Notes: generated by a model not told the origin, from the sequence alone. 64,000 bases of DNA from Marsupella aquatica (GCA_973895155.1 OZ316894.1:9858001-9922000), one strand, 5' to 3'; counted from the first letter of the stretch, positions 35,691 through 47,603 are shown. A program made the numbers and translations.

Positions 35691-36770
35691 GGCCTGCAGG
35701 TGAGAATAGCTTGACTCAACATGCAACATGGATGTTGAATACATTGTACACAAAAGCCGGGGGGGTGGATGAGCGTCCATCATCAGCCACAACAGCATTG
35801 ATGTGTGATTCCCAAGTACAATGGGCCCTAGATGTGGAATCTAGACAATGTGAATGCAGGGATTGGGTTGAGATGGGGTTTCCATGTGTTCATGCAGTGA
35901 AGTTTTGTTGCAATCGTGGATTGGATGAGACATTATACATTGACAACATTTGGAAAGCTAAATCACAGGTTAGTAGGGTTCATGATAGTTGCACCTTGTT
36001 TACACTTCATTTCAATTGCATTGTCAATGTGAGATGCATTCATTCCATTGACATTTATAATTGGCCTGCAAGTACTGGCTTATACTGTGAGTCTTCCCCC
36101 AATTTCATTAGATGGATTACAGCAAGATGCAAAGTCTCTTCAGCCTCTTGTTGTTGCATCTAAGAAGAAGGCGTCTGCGTCAATGAAGCGAATGAAATCC
36201 AGGTAATTCTTGTTCAAATTTAAGCAAATGAATTCCATCTTCAAAAATCAGGCATCCCTTCCTAACTATGGAAAATTTGAATATAGGTTTGAGCGCATCA
36301 TTGCTTCCGAGCGCATTGCAGCCAAACAACACCAAAAATGTGGTATTTGTGGCAAACCAGGACATAATCGTCGAGGATGTGTTGTCCCAAACCAAAGAGC
36401 ACAAGTCCGCATGAACAAGTCTGCTGACTTTTTGGGGGTGTGTTCCATTCACACAATGGAGCGGGACAAGATTGAGGCTGAATGGATAATTTGGGATACC
36501 AGACCTGCACCCAAACTGTCTTTTTCTCAATGGTATGAGCAGACACAACAAAGTAGGGAACTATAGGACAGTTTGTATGATTTGATTTGGTCATACACAA
36601 CATTAAACAGGGAATCATTTAAATCAATAAGGTATGGACTATGTACTGGTTAATAAACCAGAGTTGTGACCTTGGTTGTGGCCCCGGTTGTGGCCAAACG
36701 TCAAACAAATTACATATCTTTAACCATGCTATATTGAGAACGCAATTCATCCAAATACTCTTTTGACCGC

Positions 36771-37736
36771 CTAACTTCGATCTGCCTCCTTTGCTGCAAG
36801 CTCGTCCTCACACTTTTCAATCAAGCTGTGTAAATGACTCAGGTATGCTAAGCGTAGGTTATGGTGACTGCAGTCATCTGTATCACTCTTTGGAGTTTGA
36901 CCATCTCCAATGTCAAGCTGATGCAAAGATTGATCCAAACCATGTACATCATCACTCTCACACTGCAAATCAGAGGTCGTGACAGGGATTGGCCTGATGA
37001 TATTGTGTGAGTCTGGACCCCCATACTCCTCGTATGAAGAAGCAAAAACACCCTTCCCAACATACCGGATTTCATGCTCAGGGGAGTATGTTGGTGTTGA
37101 ATTTGATGCATAACCTGTAGTGACAAGCTGACCTCGAGAGGGTGTGGCCTGAAATGAACATGCATTTGTTACAGTCATGCCAATAATGAACCAAGCTGGA
37201 TCACCCTCCTGCCCCGCCGACTGCTGAAATACTATCTCAAAAATGAAGTATATGCCAACAAGGTTCTGCATGCGTGAGCGAAGAATGTCACGCTACTGCA
37301 AAAAGGGTAGTACGCTGAACTCAGCCGCATCATATGAAGAGGGTCCAACCCTCAGGATGTCATTGCCCACATCCCACACTGCACACTCCACGGCCTGTAC
37401 ATTGTCTGTAATGACCACCCGAAACCGCCAGAACCAAGTTGTTGTGTTTCGGTTGTCACATGGACCATTGTGACTTGAAGGGTACTGCCCACCATGTAGG
37501 TCCAAAGAACGGGATGGAGCTGTAGATCGTTTGCACAATTTACTTGAGTTACGCACCTTTTGTCCACAACCCAAATAAGTGAAACACCCCAGCACAGGGA
37601 GGATGTGAGTCAATCGAGTTCGCACGTGTGCGTGAATCTGTGCCCCATATGGCAAGTCTTGCCCACAAGCAAATATGGAATCCAACGTCTGGATTCCAGT
37701 CATGCGACTCATGCGATTATGTTGAGGTTTTGGCAT
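36771..37736 (-). pseudogene. MULE passenger, RPA70 C-terminal-like OB-fold protein, one in-frame TAG
   Basis: From the first ATG at 37,736, just inside a splice-acceptor-like TTGTAG, the frame runs to 36,771 with one TAG at 37,293-37,295 (context CTGCAGTAGCGT, likely a former CAG). The protein resembles the C-terminal DNA-binding domain of replication protein A large subunit: a YLGCGQKV zinc-ribbon start, a later Cys in GPCDNRN, the strand pattern WFWRFRVVITDNVQAVECAV, then DVGNDILRVG, and after the stop a NLVGIYFIFEIVF strand pair. A low-complexity, S/T- and H-rich C terminus follows. Assignment is by pattern, not search. It may be a downstream part of the gene at 38,049-39,370 or a separate gene. 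Its 3' end is about 200 bp from that of the MULE transposase, convergent. Confidence 0.5.
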
Positions 37737-38048
37737 CCTACAATGCATCATGTACAAAACCAACCATGCTCAATGGGATGCTAATGGGATGATGATGTCC
37801 ATGAACATGCTACTTGGCATATATATTGTGACATAGACAGGCAAGGGGCGGTTACATTTGGGCCTTCAAAAGCAACTTGGATTAACAAACACAATTGACA
37901 AGGTAGTGCAGTGCATGATTGTCACAAATACAAACCCAACTTCAAATAATTATTGTGTTCAAAATGAACATGCAATATAATAAGTGCATCCGTAATAGAG
38001 AAAGTGCATGTTACAGTAATAAATGAGAAAGTGAACTAAACCTCTACC

Positions 38049-39370
38049 CTAAATAGACACAAAGTTTTCAGTCCATTCATCACTGGTGATGTAACAGATT
38101 TGTTGAATGACATGGTGATCCTGCCTAAGGTACCCAACTCCTAATTCTAACATCACATCTAAACTCCATCCTGCAAGCCACCATTTAGGACGAGGACCAG
38201 GTCCTGATAGTATAGGCCCTAATGCCCTCCAATAATCTGATGAGTCAACCACATGTATCCAACCTGTATTAACGCATCTAATAGACATGATGTCCTCAGC
38301 CTGGCAGGGAAATGACAATCTTGGCCAAATATGGGTGAGGACGACATCATTTGGCAAAGGAGGGAGGAGGTGGGTAAGCTGAGTACACCGAATCCCCTCC
38401 CCTTCACCTGGGCCCTCTGCCTCATCCAGGGTTGCATATAGCTTGACACCAGATTGATTGCCAGAATGCAGAGCAGGCTTAGGTACTGGGTTGTGGACGT
38501 CTTTCAGTACAGCAAGACTGGGAAAATGCCCTGCAATGAACCTAATGAATGCATAGATCTGAAACATGACATTGAAAATCATGTGTAGTAGAGTTGTAAA
38601 AACCCAGGCCATGTCAAGCTGTGTATTTAGCAGCCGAGAGGCCAAGTCTATTGCCTGCATACACCCCGCAAACAGAGTATGCATCAGGCTTATAAAACAT
38701 AGTATCAGTAAACCCTAAATGACGGAGGCGATCCCTTAGACCAAAAACACCCTCAATGTCGGTGAAATTATCAGACCACACACAAATGACATGTTGACCA
38801 ACAGGGATCTTTTCCTCTTTGGGAAACCCAGACTTGAGAGGTTTGGTATGACAGGTGGAAACCTTCGCATCAGTTGCCAAACTACCTTTCACAATGGCAG
38901 CAACAATTTTTGCCCACTGGGAGTCTACTACATGGCTGTCAACAAAAGTCATCCATTTTCCAGACATGACATTATTGGCAATAGCTAGACTTTCAATATG
39001 AGAGTTCTGTAGCCTTTCGTGAGAAGAAAGACACAATGATTCCCAAGCTGTAGCTAACCCTGTTGTATTGACAAGGCAATCCAATTCCTTGTTTGACTGA
39101 AGGGTGCTAACAGTCAGCCATTCAATGTAGTTGAAGGGAATGGATGCTGGCTTCCATATATTCGTCAAGGAATTCAGAAATGGATTGAAGGTCGCTATCA
39201 AAGCATACTACATGAGATGACTGCCCAACATCCATGACTGTGAGCAAGGGAATGAATTGACCCCTGCAAGCACATACTTGACAATTAATACTAGTGAAGA
39301 CAAGGAGAATTTGCAGTCGGAACTTCATCAAGTAGGGCACGATTTGCAGAGGACATGGTATTGAAGACAA
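38049..39370 (-). CDS. MULE passenger, BLES03/UPF0696-like domain joined to an F-box-like region
   Basis: Two exons are clear: 39,201(or further)-38,665 and 38,558-38,049, joined in phase 0 across a 106-bp GT-AG intron. The first carries the BLES03 (DUF1917/UPF0696) signature: SGKWMTFVDSHVVDSQWAKI, DAKVST, VGQHVICVWSDNFTDIEGV, FYKPDAYSVCG. The second has an F-box-like helix set (LPPLPNDVVLTHIWPRL ... RCVNTGWIHVVDSSDYWRAL) after a low-complexity linker. F-box proteins recruit substrates to SCF ubiquitin ligases; BLES03 domains have an eIF4E-like fold of unclear function. Coding-like sequence extends to 39,370 in another frame (CFDSDLQSISEFLDEYMEAS), so a further exon or a frameshift lies there, and no ATG is fixed. 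Acquired host sequence or a long-standing MULE gene; I cannot tell which. Confidence 0.55.
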
Positions 39371-40954
39371 TTACCTGATGAAAGAATGTTGGACCTTGGA
39401 TACAGTGCGAACGTGCACTTGTGCGATGATTGAAATGGCTCCCAATAGAGGTACCTGAACCACCTTAACAAGATTCCATTAATTTAAGTAGATTCCCTGT
39501 TGAAATTGCGATGAGAGGCTACGAAAGTAAGCATCTAGTTACACTCCAATCATGTGTCTGTAAAGTACAAATCTTAGGTACAGGAATTATGAGCTTTTGT
39601 GAACCGAAGGCAGCACATTTGATTCATTTGACGTAGGCTCATTAGACTCCAATTCACTTCCTGAAGCTGAGGGAGTTTACGGCATTCCACAGATATTGAA
39701 TAAAGCAATGGAGCACATTCTAACTATTCATTGCTATGAGTCAGAGTGCATGGAAATACATTTGGCGGTTTGCAAATTGGTTGTGCACATCAAACAGGGC
39801 TGCAACATGGAAACAATAGGAGCTGGAAAAGGACGAAGATTCTCACCCTGAAGTTACCTCCAAAAATGCTAAGCAATCCCCTTGCACTTGTATTCCCTGG
39901 GTGAAGCAATCCCTTGCAAAGCTATCCCCTGAGTGAAGCGATCCCTGGGTAAAGCAATATATCCCCTCATGCAGGACACGATCCCCTTAGCTCTATGAAA
40001 ATTGCTGAAAGGGCGAACTTTAGCCATAGGCGATAAGCTACTGCAATTTAGCTGCAAACACCACCTGTGAAGTTTCGCTCCAAATAGAGGCTGCGAACGA
40101 AAGCAGCTACAAACGACCTTCACCAGCAACCTTCAACAACAAACTTCAGCTGCAACGTTGCAAAGGGTGTTGTTGCTCAGCTCCCTGCATTTACAATGCA
40201 TGCATCAAATGTCAGCATCTCAGCGTTTTCTCTGGCTAAATCAATTCCAACCTAGGATGTACTCAGGTGCGATGTACTCAGGTGCGAACTTCAGCTGGAG
40301 GCGATGGGATCAGTCAGTGCAGCTGCAAACATTAACAGTTGCGAATATGAGCTGCGAACTTCCCCGTTGAAGTGCTAATTCTTTCGCGCTGCATCGAGCT
40401 GCTGAACGACTGCATTGATGAGCTGCTGAACTCCTGGGCTGCAATGCGAGTTGAGCTACTGGGACCTGCAGCTGAGTTCAGCTACGCAGGGGGCGGCTGC
40501 GACATTGAGCTGCCCCGTGAGCTGCAAGCTTGACCTGCAAACGTTTGTTTCAAACTTCAGCAACTGCGATTAGCTTTGACCTTGCAATGCGATGTTTAGC
40601 TACTGGGACCTGCAGCTGATTTCAGGGGGCGGCTTGATCAGCTCCAAAGGGGACGAAAAGGTCTTGCAATTTCGAGCAAATGTGAATCAAATTGACTGAC
40701 TCACATCATCTTTGACATTTGCAAACAGTCATCGTGCAAAGAGAGAGACGTTTGCAGACATTCATAGCGCAAAGTGTGTTGAGTACAGACATTGAAAGAA
40801 CCCTAGTAGACATGTTTCCGTGCCTTACAACGCATAAGGCCAATGAAGCCTGTGCTCGTTGTTGTGGGAAGGAAAACCAGAGTCATGGACAGACTACCGG
40901 GAGTACCAACGGAAAACCTCCTGGTCCCGGCCATACAACTCGTTACAAGTCACT
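39371..40954. other. MULE right subterminal region
   Basis: No gene. Short repeats: AGTGAAGCGATCCC/GGTGAAGCAATCCC units at 39,870-39,970, GATGTACTCAGGTGCGA twice near 40,255-40,285, and many GAGCTGC/GCTGCGA/GCTGCAA motifs at 40,010-40,640, including two copies of GCTACTGGGACCTGCAGCTG about 130 bp apart. Matches the GCTGC-rich left subterminal region. Confidence 0.6.
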
Positions 40955-41150
40955 TTTGCCGAAATATGGATTCTGTACTATACAAGCAAAATTCTAAGTT
41001 TACGTTTGTGTCCATGCAAGTTGTGTCTGTCCATCCGAGTGTTTTTGCAAACGTCTATGTCCATAAGAGCTTTAAGTTCGTTTTTTACTTCTAATTTTGA
41101 AAATTACAAAAGAGAATAGTGTTTTATGAATAAAATTTGTGAATATTTTT
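40955..41150 (-). repeat. MULE right terminal inverted repeat (approximate)
   Basis: Reverse complement aligns with 26,150-26,345; strongest around 41,020-41,100 (GTCTGTCCATCCGAG ... GCAAACGTCTATGTCCAT). Confidence 0.65.
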
Positions 41151-41276
41151 AGAATATTCCAAAAATAGGGATAGGAAAATAGTTAAATTTTTTTTAATTG
41201 TTTAGGGTGATTAATAGCTACACATGTCTAGCGTGTTATGAGACTCCCCACCCTTCAGAGTGAGGCCCCCAAGATT

Positions 41277-41491
41277 AGGGCATGTCAAAGCAGGGCTATA
41301 ACTCAATTACAACACATAAATTGCTTCTACGGCCAAGACAAAATCACTACGGTAGGACATAAACCGCTTGTACGGCCAAGACAAAATCACTAGTATGGAT
41401 GGGAGACCAAACTACGTACCCTATAAGCATTTTACGTCCAAACGTCCATAGGGCCGTAAGACTCTGAATTGGGAGAACTTTGACATGCCCT
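41277..41491. mobile_element. MITE, copy 1
   Basis: 215 bp with inverted ends AGGGCATGTCAAAG ... CTTTGACATGCCCT, flanked by ATT on both sides (or TA, if the ends are trimmed by two bases). Internal CGGCCAAGACAAAATCACTA occurs twice. Confidence 0.8.
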
Positions 41492-41514
41492 ATTGGGTGT
41501 AGGGGATATGCATT

Positions 41515-41688
41515 AGGGCGTGTCAAAGCACAGCTGTAACTCAATTATGGCTCAAGACATAAAATGCTGTTACGGCCAGGACAAAATCATTATGGGCTAC
41601 CAAAATACCTACCCCGGCCTATAAGGGTGAAAAGTCTAAAAGAATAAAGCCGTAACACTTTGGTTACGGGAGAACTTTGACACCCCCT
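41515..41688. mobile_element. MITE, copy 2, same family
   Basis: 174 bp with ends AGGGCGTGTCAAAG ... CTTTGACACCCCCT, again flanked by ATT. Aligns with copy 1 over most of its length; the two are only 23 bp apart in the same orientation. Confidence 0.8.
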
Positions 41689-41941
41689 ATTAACCCGTGC
41701 CATAAGGGATCATGAGTTATGGGTACTCCCGCTAGCTTAGAGTAAGTGCTTTTGGCCCATGATTTTCGGACAAGACCAAGCCTAGTACCTCGACAAGCGG
41801 TCACAATCGACAACTATAATACCCAACCCCGCCAAATTGTGTTCGTCGTCCGCTTACAAAAACAGTTGAGCGGGAATGATCAGCAGCCGTTGGATTCTTT
41901 TGCACTTTTCCCTAACCGTTCAATGCCCTTGAATGCAAAAA

Positions 41942-42300
41942 CACTAGTAGAAACCGGGGGTATTTAGACCCCATTAAACGACTATGTAGTACCGTATAGG
42001 ACTCGAAAATGACTGGGAAGGACTCCAGTCCTTTATAGGACTGTGAGTCGTATGTTTTGTTACTATAATCAACTGAGTCCTTTATAGAACTGGTTCACGA
42101 GTCGTTTAATAGACTGGATTTTCAGTCTATTGTAGTCTTTGTTTGGGTAGCTTTGGTGAGTCATTTTCAGTCTTTTAAGGGGTGCGATGGTGAGTTGTTG
42201 GGAAGGACTAAACAGGTTATGGAGGGTAGTCTTTAAGTTTACTTTGTGGGTCTATAAAACGACTAAAGGAGATACTTAGTGGGGTATGTATAAGTCTTTC
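41942..42300 (+). repeat. CACTA left terminus and subterminal repeats
   Basis: Inverted repeat at 41,942-41,970 followed by several copies of CCTTTATAG(G/A)ACTG and GAGTCGTTTA, alternating in orientation. These are the usual binding sites of TNPA-type proteins. Confidence 0.8.
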
Positions 42301-43241
42301 ATGTCAACTCGAAATGAGTGATGAAGACCCCACTATACTACTTGGAATGTGCACAAATAAGACATTCCATTCATGTTTTTTTGTGTACTGTAAATGAACT
42401 CACTCTATAAGGTCACAAAGCATGAAACTACCATACACACTAATATTGAAATGATACAAAACAGATTCTAGTATCATCCAATGGTCACCTTACAGCCATA
42501 GTTTGACATCAATCACTTGTTTCATACATACACACAGAATTCAGAAATATATACATGTCACACATAATGATAACGAATCCGTCATCCTCTTTACCAAATG
42601 GAAAAATTGGTACAGATATTTCTTGGATCTTTCCAAGGCAATGTCAAAATGTAACACAATTCACATGGTTCTATCTACACTTGCATTCAGTCACTGCAGA
42701 CTAACACACTCTGATGGCCAGAGCACAAGAGATCCTACTGCATCTGCAATTATTTCCTGAGGTGGATCATCATCTCTATTCGGAAATGGCAAATTACAAT
42801 CAGATACAATCACTATAGTCAACAACACTACTACATGGTCATCGGGGACCACTTTGCCATGGAATTTAGCATGATCCGGTCACAAAATGCCTGTACCCAC
42901 ACATACCTGTGAGTCATCCTCCCATGATTGAAGATTATGGATTGGCTCTGCTATGGCTATCACCTCCATGGCTATCACATGCTATTTTTCTTGGCTTTCC
43001 TAGGTGGCTTATACATGACATTATTCATACCTTGGTTGCGAGTCATGACTTTGGCACGAGTATTTTGTGCTGGTGATCGAGAATTGGCTACACTCTTCTT
43101 CAAAGAATCTGCATCCATATTTGACACTTCCGATTATGTAGCAGGATTTCCCTGCGACATCATCTCAGTATATGCCAACATTGTACTTGCTTCAATTGAA
43201 GCATCTACAATCTTACTTGCATCCAATGTTGCTCCCAAATT

Positions 43242-45821
43242 TCAACGTCGCTTCACCCTGCTCCCACTTGGTTGAGAATCTGACAACTCTGCATCAACTA
43301 CAATTCAGTGCCATTGTCCAACATAAGTGAATCACTCATCACATGTGCTACATGTACATGTCACCAACCACAAAGTTGTCACTATCTCCTTACCATTATG
43401 AACAACCTTCTTCCCCTTCTTTGCCATTGCCATATCCTCCATGTCTGCTTCTGCTGATCAATAAACACACCACAATATTCAGGTTGAATCTATTAACCAT
43501 TGAATTGTCTCTCAACATTCATATAGAGGAATTTAAAGCATTAGCTTACCTGATACCTCCTTGGCTATGGTCACTGAGGCACTGGGCACATCCTTTTCAT
43601 TATTGCTCTTTGAGTCACCTGAAGCAAGTTAATCATGATGTCACTTCAGATCGCAGTTGATCCAACCAGTTCTTACAAAAAAGATTACCTCCAATCGGCT
43701 TAAGCTTCACAAAACTCCATGCACTTTTCAAATGTAATCTATTGGATCATAGCAGGTTACCTGTCTCAGCAACCTTCTTGCCCTTCTGCTTACTGATTAC
43801 AGGGCCCTTCGATGCCTCCACTCTTCCTGCATTCAAACCATTCACTCAATTCATGAAAACCCACTTCTAATATTTGAACATAGGACACAATGAACAATGG
43901 GCCGGTGTCATTTCCATACCTGTGTCAGATTTGCCAATTCCCTTTTTTGTTAACAAGGGCACACTTTGTACAAGGTTGCCCTCATTGTTTGGCTGAGAAC
44001 CACCCAATTTCTCAATCACAAGCTTGAAATTAGATTCCACTGATGCAAGTAGGTTTGCTACAGATGCCTCCAAAATATCCAAACGATCACCCAATTTACT
44101 TTCCACTCGAGGAAGTCCACACTCTAATGACTTCAACCGTTCACACATCTCTGCAAGAGTTGTAACAGTTCCCTGTAATCACACAACTTACATATCTCAG
44201 ATAACTGTCCCCAAGAACTGGTTGCTTACTTTCTACTACATTTCCTTCTGATGCTATCGAACATCACATAATTACAACATAATCACCTGTTTGGAAGTCA
44301 CACTTGTCACCTCACTCCTTTGTTTCATGAACTCCTCTCTCACTTCTTGTGCCGATGAATCACCTGTCAATTTCTTCTGTATGCCACATCAACATACATA
44401 TGAATTAAAGCAACTGTTGATTGTCAATGAAAATGCAATAATAGTAGCAAGATGATTAGTGATAGGCTACGCTTACTATCAGACATGCCTTACCAGTTGT
44501 TCTTTCACTGGAGCATAACTTCCTCTCCCAGCCTGTGAAAGGTGTCACTTTGCCTCGAGCATTTGACATCAGTTCACTCTTGCTCTGCCCAGCCTCTGAC
44601 ATGAACCCTTTGATTAACCATGTCCATTGATCCAGTTCCAATGATGGGGGTGCTGGCATTCTCCTGTTAGAACCATTGTCTATCCACATCCTTTTCAACC
44701 TATGTCTCTCTTGTTTCAAAATCCTCATTGCATAATCTGATATGCAATCTTCAACTGGACCATTACCATCATTACCAACATACTCCCACCGTTCAAGAAT
44801 GTCCTTGCAAATAGCAGCCCAATCGGCTTTGTTCTGACTCCTAAACTCTGTAATGCTCAAATCTAACCAGCGCAATACTTCTCCTCTCAAGTTAGAATGC
44901 CAGCGGTTCTTACCATCACATGTGGGAGTTATCCAACCATCGGAATTCACTTCTACTTTACCAAATTTGTTACTGTCTCCTGCCTTGATACTCCCTGAAG
45001 CGCTACTAGGTGTCCCTCCACGGCCTGGTGTCCCCCCACGGCCTGGGCCCCCACGGCCTGCACCACGGCCTGGAGCGCATTGTGCAAACCTCCCTGGAGT
45101 CCCTGCACATTTACGGGAACCATTTTTTAAGTATGAAGCATAAATTTTGCTGCCAAATATACACTGAGCTTCAGAGCAATTTTGCAATGACCAAGTTACC
45201 TCTCCCTGGGCGCATAGATGGTTCTGGACCATCTGTCCAATTGCCTTGTCTTGATGAATTAGGGCCGTTTCTCCTGCCTGTGAATGATTGCCTCCTATCT
45301 GAACGTGGATGGCCTTTGTTGTTTTCGTGATTGTCCCAATCAGAGTGTGCATTCACCAACAGGCACATGCCACACTCATGGACCGGTTAGATACACTCTT
45401 TGCCCTAGACATCAGATAATTCCATATTGAGCTACAATTTCTACTACCATCACAAAATCACTAGCACAAAGCACTTACTTGTCCAATCATCCTCCTGATC
45501 TTTCCATTGCCCTCTGTACCCATCTCTACCACGCTCTGGGCATTCATATTCACCCCATCCATCTTCTGCTCCATCGTAGTCATCATCATAATCATCAGGC
45601 GTCCCTTGCCAATAACTCTGGCTCCTTCTAGGGTATGGATTACGTGATTTCTCTCTGGCTGCCCACCTACCTGGCACTTGATCAGGGCCCTGTGCATCTT
45701 GCACAGGTGCATTTTTCTGTGAGCCCCCTGCATCTGGATGTCCATCCATATCCAATCTTTCCTCTTCACCCCACTCTCCAAGCCCCATGTCTGTCTCCAT
45801 GTCTTCACCCTCTTCCCCCAT
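43242..45821 (-). CDS. TNPA-like protein of the CACTA element (plant transposase Ptta/En-Spm type), nine exons
   Basis: Exons on the minus strand: 45,821-~45,479; ~45,354-45,200; 45,102-44,477; 44,376-44,287; 44,172-43,920; 43,826-43,761; 43,618-43,550; 43,444-43,394; 43,288-43,242. From exon 2 on, all junctions keep one frame; the exon 1/2 junction is unresolved. The product has an acidic, Tyr/Asp/Arg-rich N terminus, an RGG-like PGRGG segment (exon 3 start), then the family core with WRHSNLRG-like, LDQWTWLIKGFMSEAGQSKS and NARGKVTPFTGWERKL, the 'W..L ... S..N...K...HTGG' pattern of these proteins. A coiled-coil helix (exon 5) and a lysine-rich tail built from small phase-1 exons follow. In En/Spm, TNPA binds subterminal repeats and pairs the ends. 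Confidence 0.75.
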
Positions 45822-47362
45822 AGTTTCTGCATAGCATCCACAACCAAACCCAGGCTAAATGAGCACACTAAATTCAAAGTATCAATCAATTTCATGCATA
45901 TGGACATGACCAAAACATCATTTCGGGAAGCAATTCCCGTTCTGTGACTATGTGCATGTAGTCATCCTCAACCTCATCAAAGTGAATCTTCAGCCGCTGC
46001 CTATTGCACATCATCAACCTCATCATATTGCATCTCCCCAGGTTCATATGTCTCTCTCAATGTTAAAGGGATGTAGTCAGTCCCTGCCCGAGTAACAACA
46101 TTGGAATTAAGGGCTCAGAGAATTAAAACTGCGTCTTAAAGGTACTAGACAAACAGTAACAGTGAGGAAGGAAGCTGAGGTTTCGCAGGCATTCACTGTC
46201 TATTACATGAAGCGGGCCAAGGACATTGTCTACAGGTTTAGCGCATGCAATAGGGGTTTTAGGAGCTAAGGAGGCAATGGAGTTCAAGAGCAACATTGTG
46301 GGTGCATTGGAGGCCGTGAGGGGAATGAAAGAATGTTGACGAGTTACAAGATCAATGGAGCTTATAGATGGCTAAATAATCACCACCAGGAGGCCACATA
46401 ACCTTATAACCACATGCAAGTGACAATATAGCAAGGCAGGGAAGAACAGGCAAAAACATGACAGAAAAAACAATTCAGCATGCAATTGAAAATGCAAGCA
46501 CGTAGGACATTCATAAGAGAATTTCAAGTGCAATTCCGGATTGCCGAGCTGCAAGCTCCAAAATACCTACAAGATTGCAGGCGTCAGGTTTTCCACTCCT
46601 GCTCTTCCACGACCAGCTTCCAATTGCTCAAGTGCTGTCCAATCGCAATCTAGAGGAATACCTTTGGCAGGCCTTTCGAGAGACTTCACACTTCAAGCCT
46701 TTCGAGTATTTACAACGCACCATGGCAACCAGATTGACAACACATGAAAAACAGCCAAGACAAGGAGATAAGTACTTGCAAGATATCACAACTACCAATA
46801 GAGCGTAGTGACAGGCAGACAACAACTTTGAATACTGGCATTTATTTTTAATGGGACCTGTTGGCAACTCAAGTTCATACGATAATTTTGGGACAACTTC
46901 ACTCGGATCCCTATTGTACTGCATACCTTAGAGGTCTACAACAATCAAAGTTGTGATCTTTTTTTTAATTTTTTTTTTAAATTTTTATGTTGGGAAGATC
47001 ATCATGAGTATAAGAATTGAACAACCATCTTGTCTGTGAGCCCGAAAAACCTCGGAAAGAACAAGCTCTTACTCCTGGTTGTCAACTTTTCGCAAAAAGA
47101 CATGAACAGCTTCCAGAATTGGCATCCTAACCCTACAAAACTTGCTGGAAGGGGGCCTTCCGATAGGTTGTATATTATCCAACAGCCAGAACAACTCAGA
47201 CACTATCAGGTTCTAGTGATTACTACTGCTCCCACCCCAATAGACATTAGTCCCTGTGACCGCTATGAGAAATCTCAAGAGGTGGCAGGTGAACCATTGT
47301 AAGTGGTGGACTAAGGACAAGGAAACTGTTGACAGTAAATATCCTAAGGAAAGAAACGGTGG
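45822..47362. other. CACTA interior, no recognised gene
   Basis: Short frames only. A T-rich run lies at about 46,960-46,990. I looked here for Tnp2 on both strands and saw no credible segment. Confidence 0.45.
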
Positions 47363-47603
47363 TCACTTGCCCGTGTTCATCATCAGTGTGATATTATCAC
47401 CTTTGAGGAGAATTCGACCAAGAGGTTTCCGCGTCTTCTTCTTTAATGAGATTTCCTCGGCATCCTCGAGGACCAAATTCATGTATTCATCAAAACCGAT
47501 GATGCGTCCCTCTATTCTGAGGTCCTTCTGCTCGAACAACCAAATCTGAATCCTTGATTTACTTTGCAGAAACCGAAAAATAATAAACTTTGGTGGTCGC
47601 CAT
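47363..47603 (-). pseudogene. SmE: Captured snRNP core protein SmE (Sm fold), N-terminal deletion and frameshift
   Basis: The frame ending at 47,363 encodes nearly all of the spliceosomal SmE Sm fold: [38 protein letters not shown] (Sm1), and [20 protein letters not shown] (Sm2), very close to the highly conserved family. The ATG at 47,601-47,603 is followed by a normal SmE start (MATTKV), but about ten codons between it and FRFLQ are missing and the two parts are in different frames, so no full protein can be made from that ATG. There is no intron across the Sm fold. It lies inside the CACTA element, opposite no other gene and on the TNPA strand. A captured host fragment or retrocopy; the intact host gene must be elsewhere. 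Confidence 0.9.

Larger units (their letters stand above)
27224..36566 (+). pseudogene. MULE (MuDR-type) transposase gene, eight exons, one premature stop and a Copia in intron 5
   Basis: Exons follow GT-AG sites with consistent phase: 27,224-27,515; 27,608-28,276; 28,382-28,692; 28,807-28,949; 29,059-29,201; 35,700-35,968; a seventh ending at 36,202 (start and frame uncertain); 36,287-36,566. In order the product has an acidic N terminus, a MuDR-type DNA-binding region with CxnHTC spacing (CIQKSYLIHTC), the DDE residues (VGMDATHT; VSDRDKGL; TSNVVEILN), a SWIM zinc finger (CECRDWVEMGFPCVH) and a terminal zinc knuckle (CGICGKPGHNRRGC). A TGA at 28,186-28,188, in frame just before the first catalytic Asp, breaks it. 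The Copia lies inside intron 5, which is now about 6.5 kb, nine bases before the acceptor. Otherwise the gene is remarkably complete. Confidence 0.85.
26100..41200 (+). mobile_element. Mutator-like element (MULE) with transposase and passenger genes, host of a nested Copia
   Basis: Diverged terminal inverted repeats are visible: about 26,150-26,345 on the left and 40,955-41,150 on the right. Shared blocks after reverse-complementing include GGATGGACA, CAAACGT and the TTCGT followed by an A/T run. Between them are a spliced MuDR-type transposase gene on the plus strand and coding sequence on the minus strand that meets it tail to tail, as mudrA and mudrB do in maize MuDR. A 6,382-bp Copia element is nested in the transposase gene; without it the MULE is about 8.7 kb. 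The outer edges and the 9-bp target duplication could not be fixed by eye, so the limits are approximate. Confidence 0.75.
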
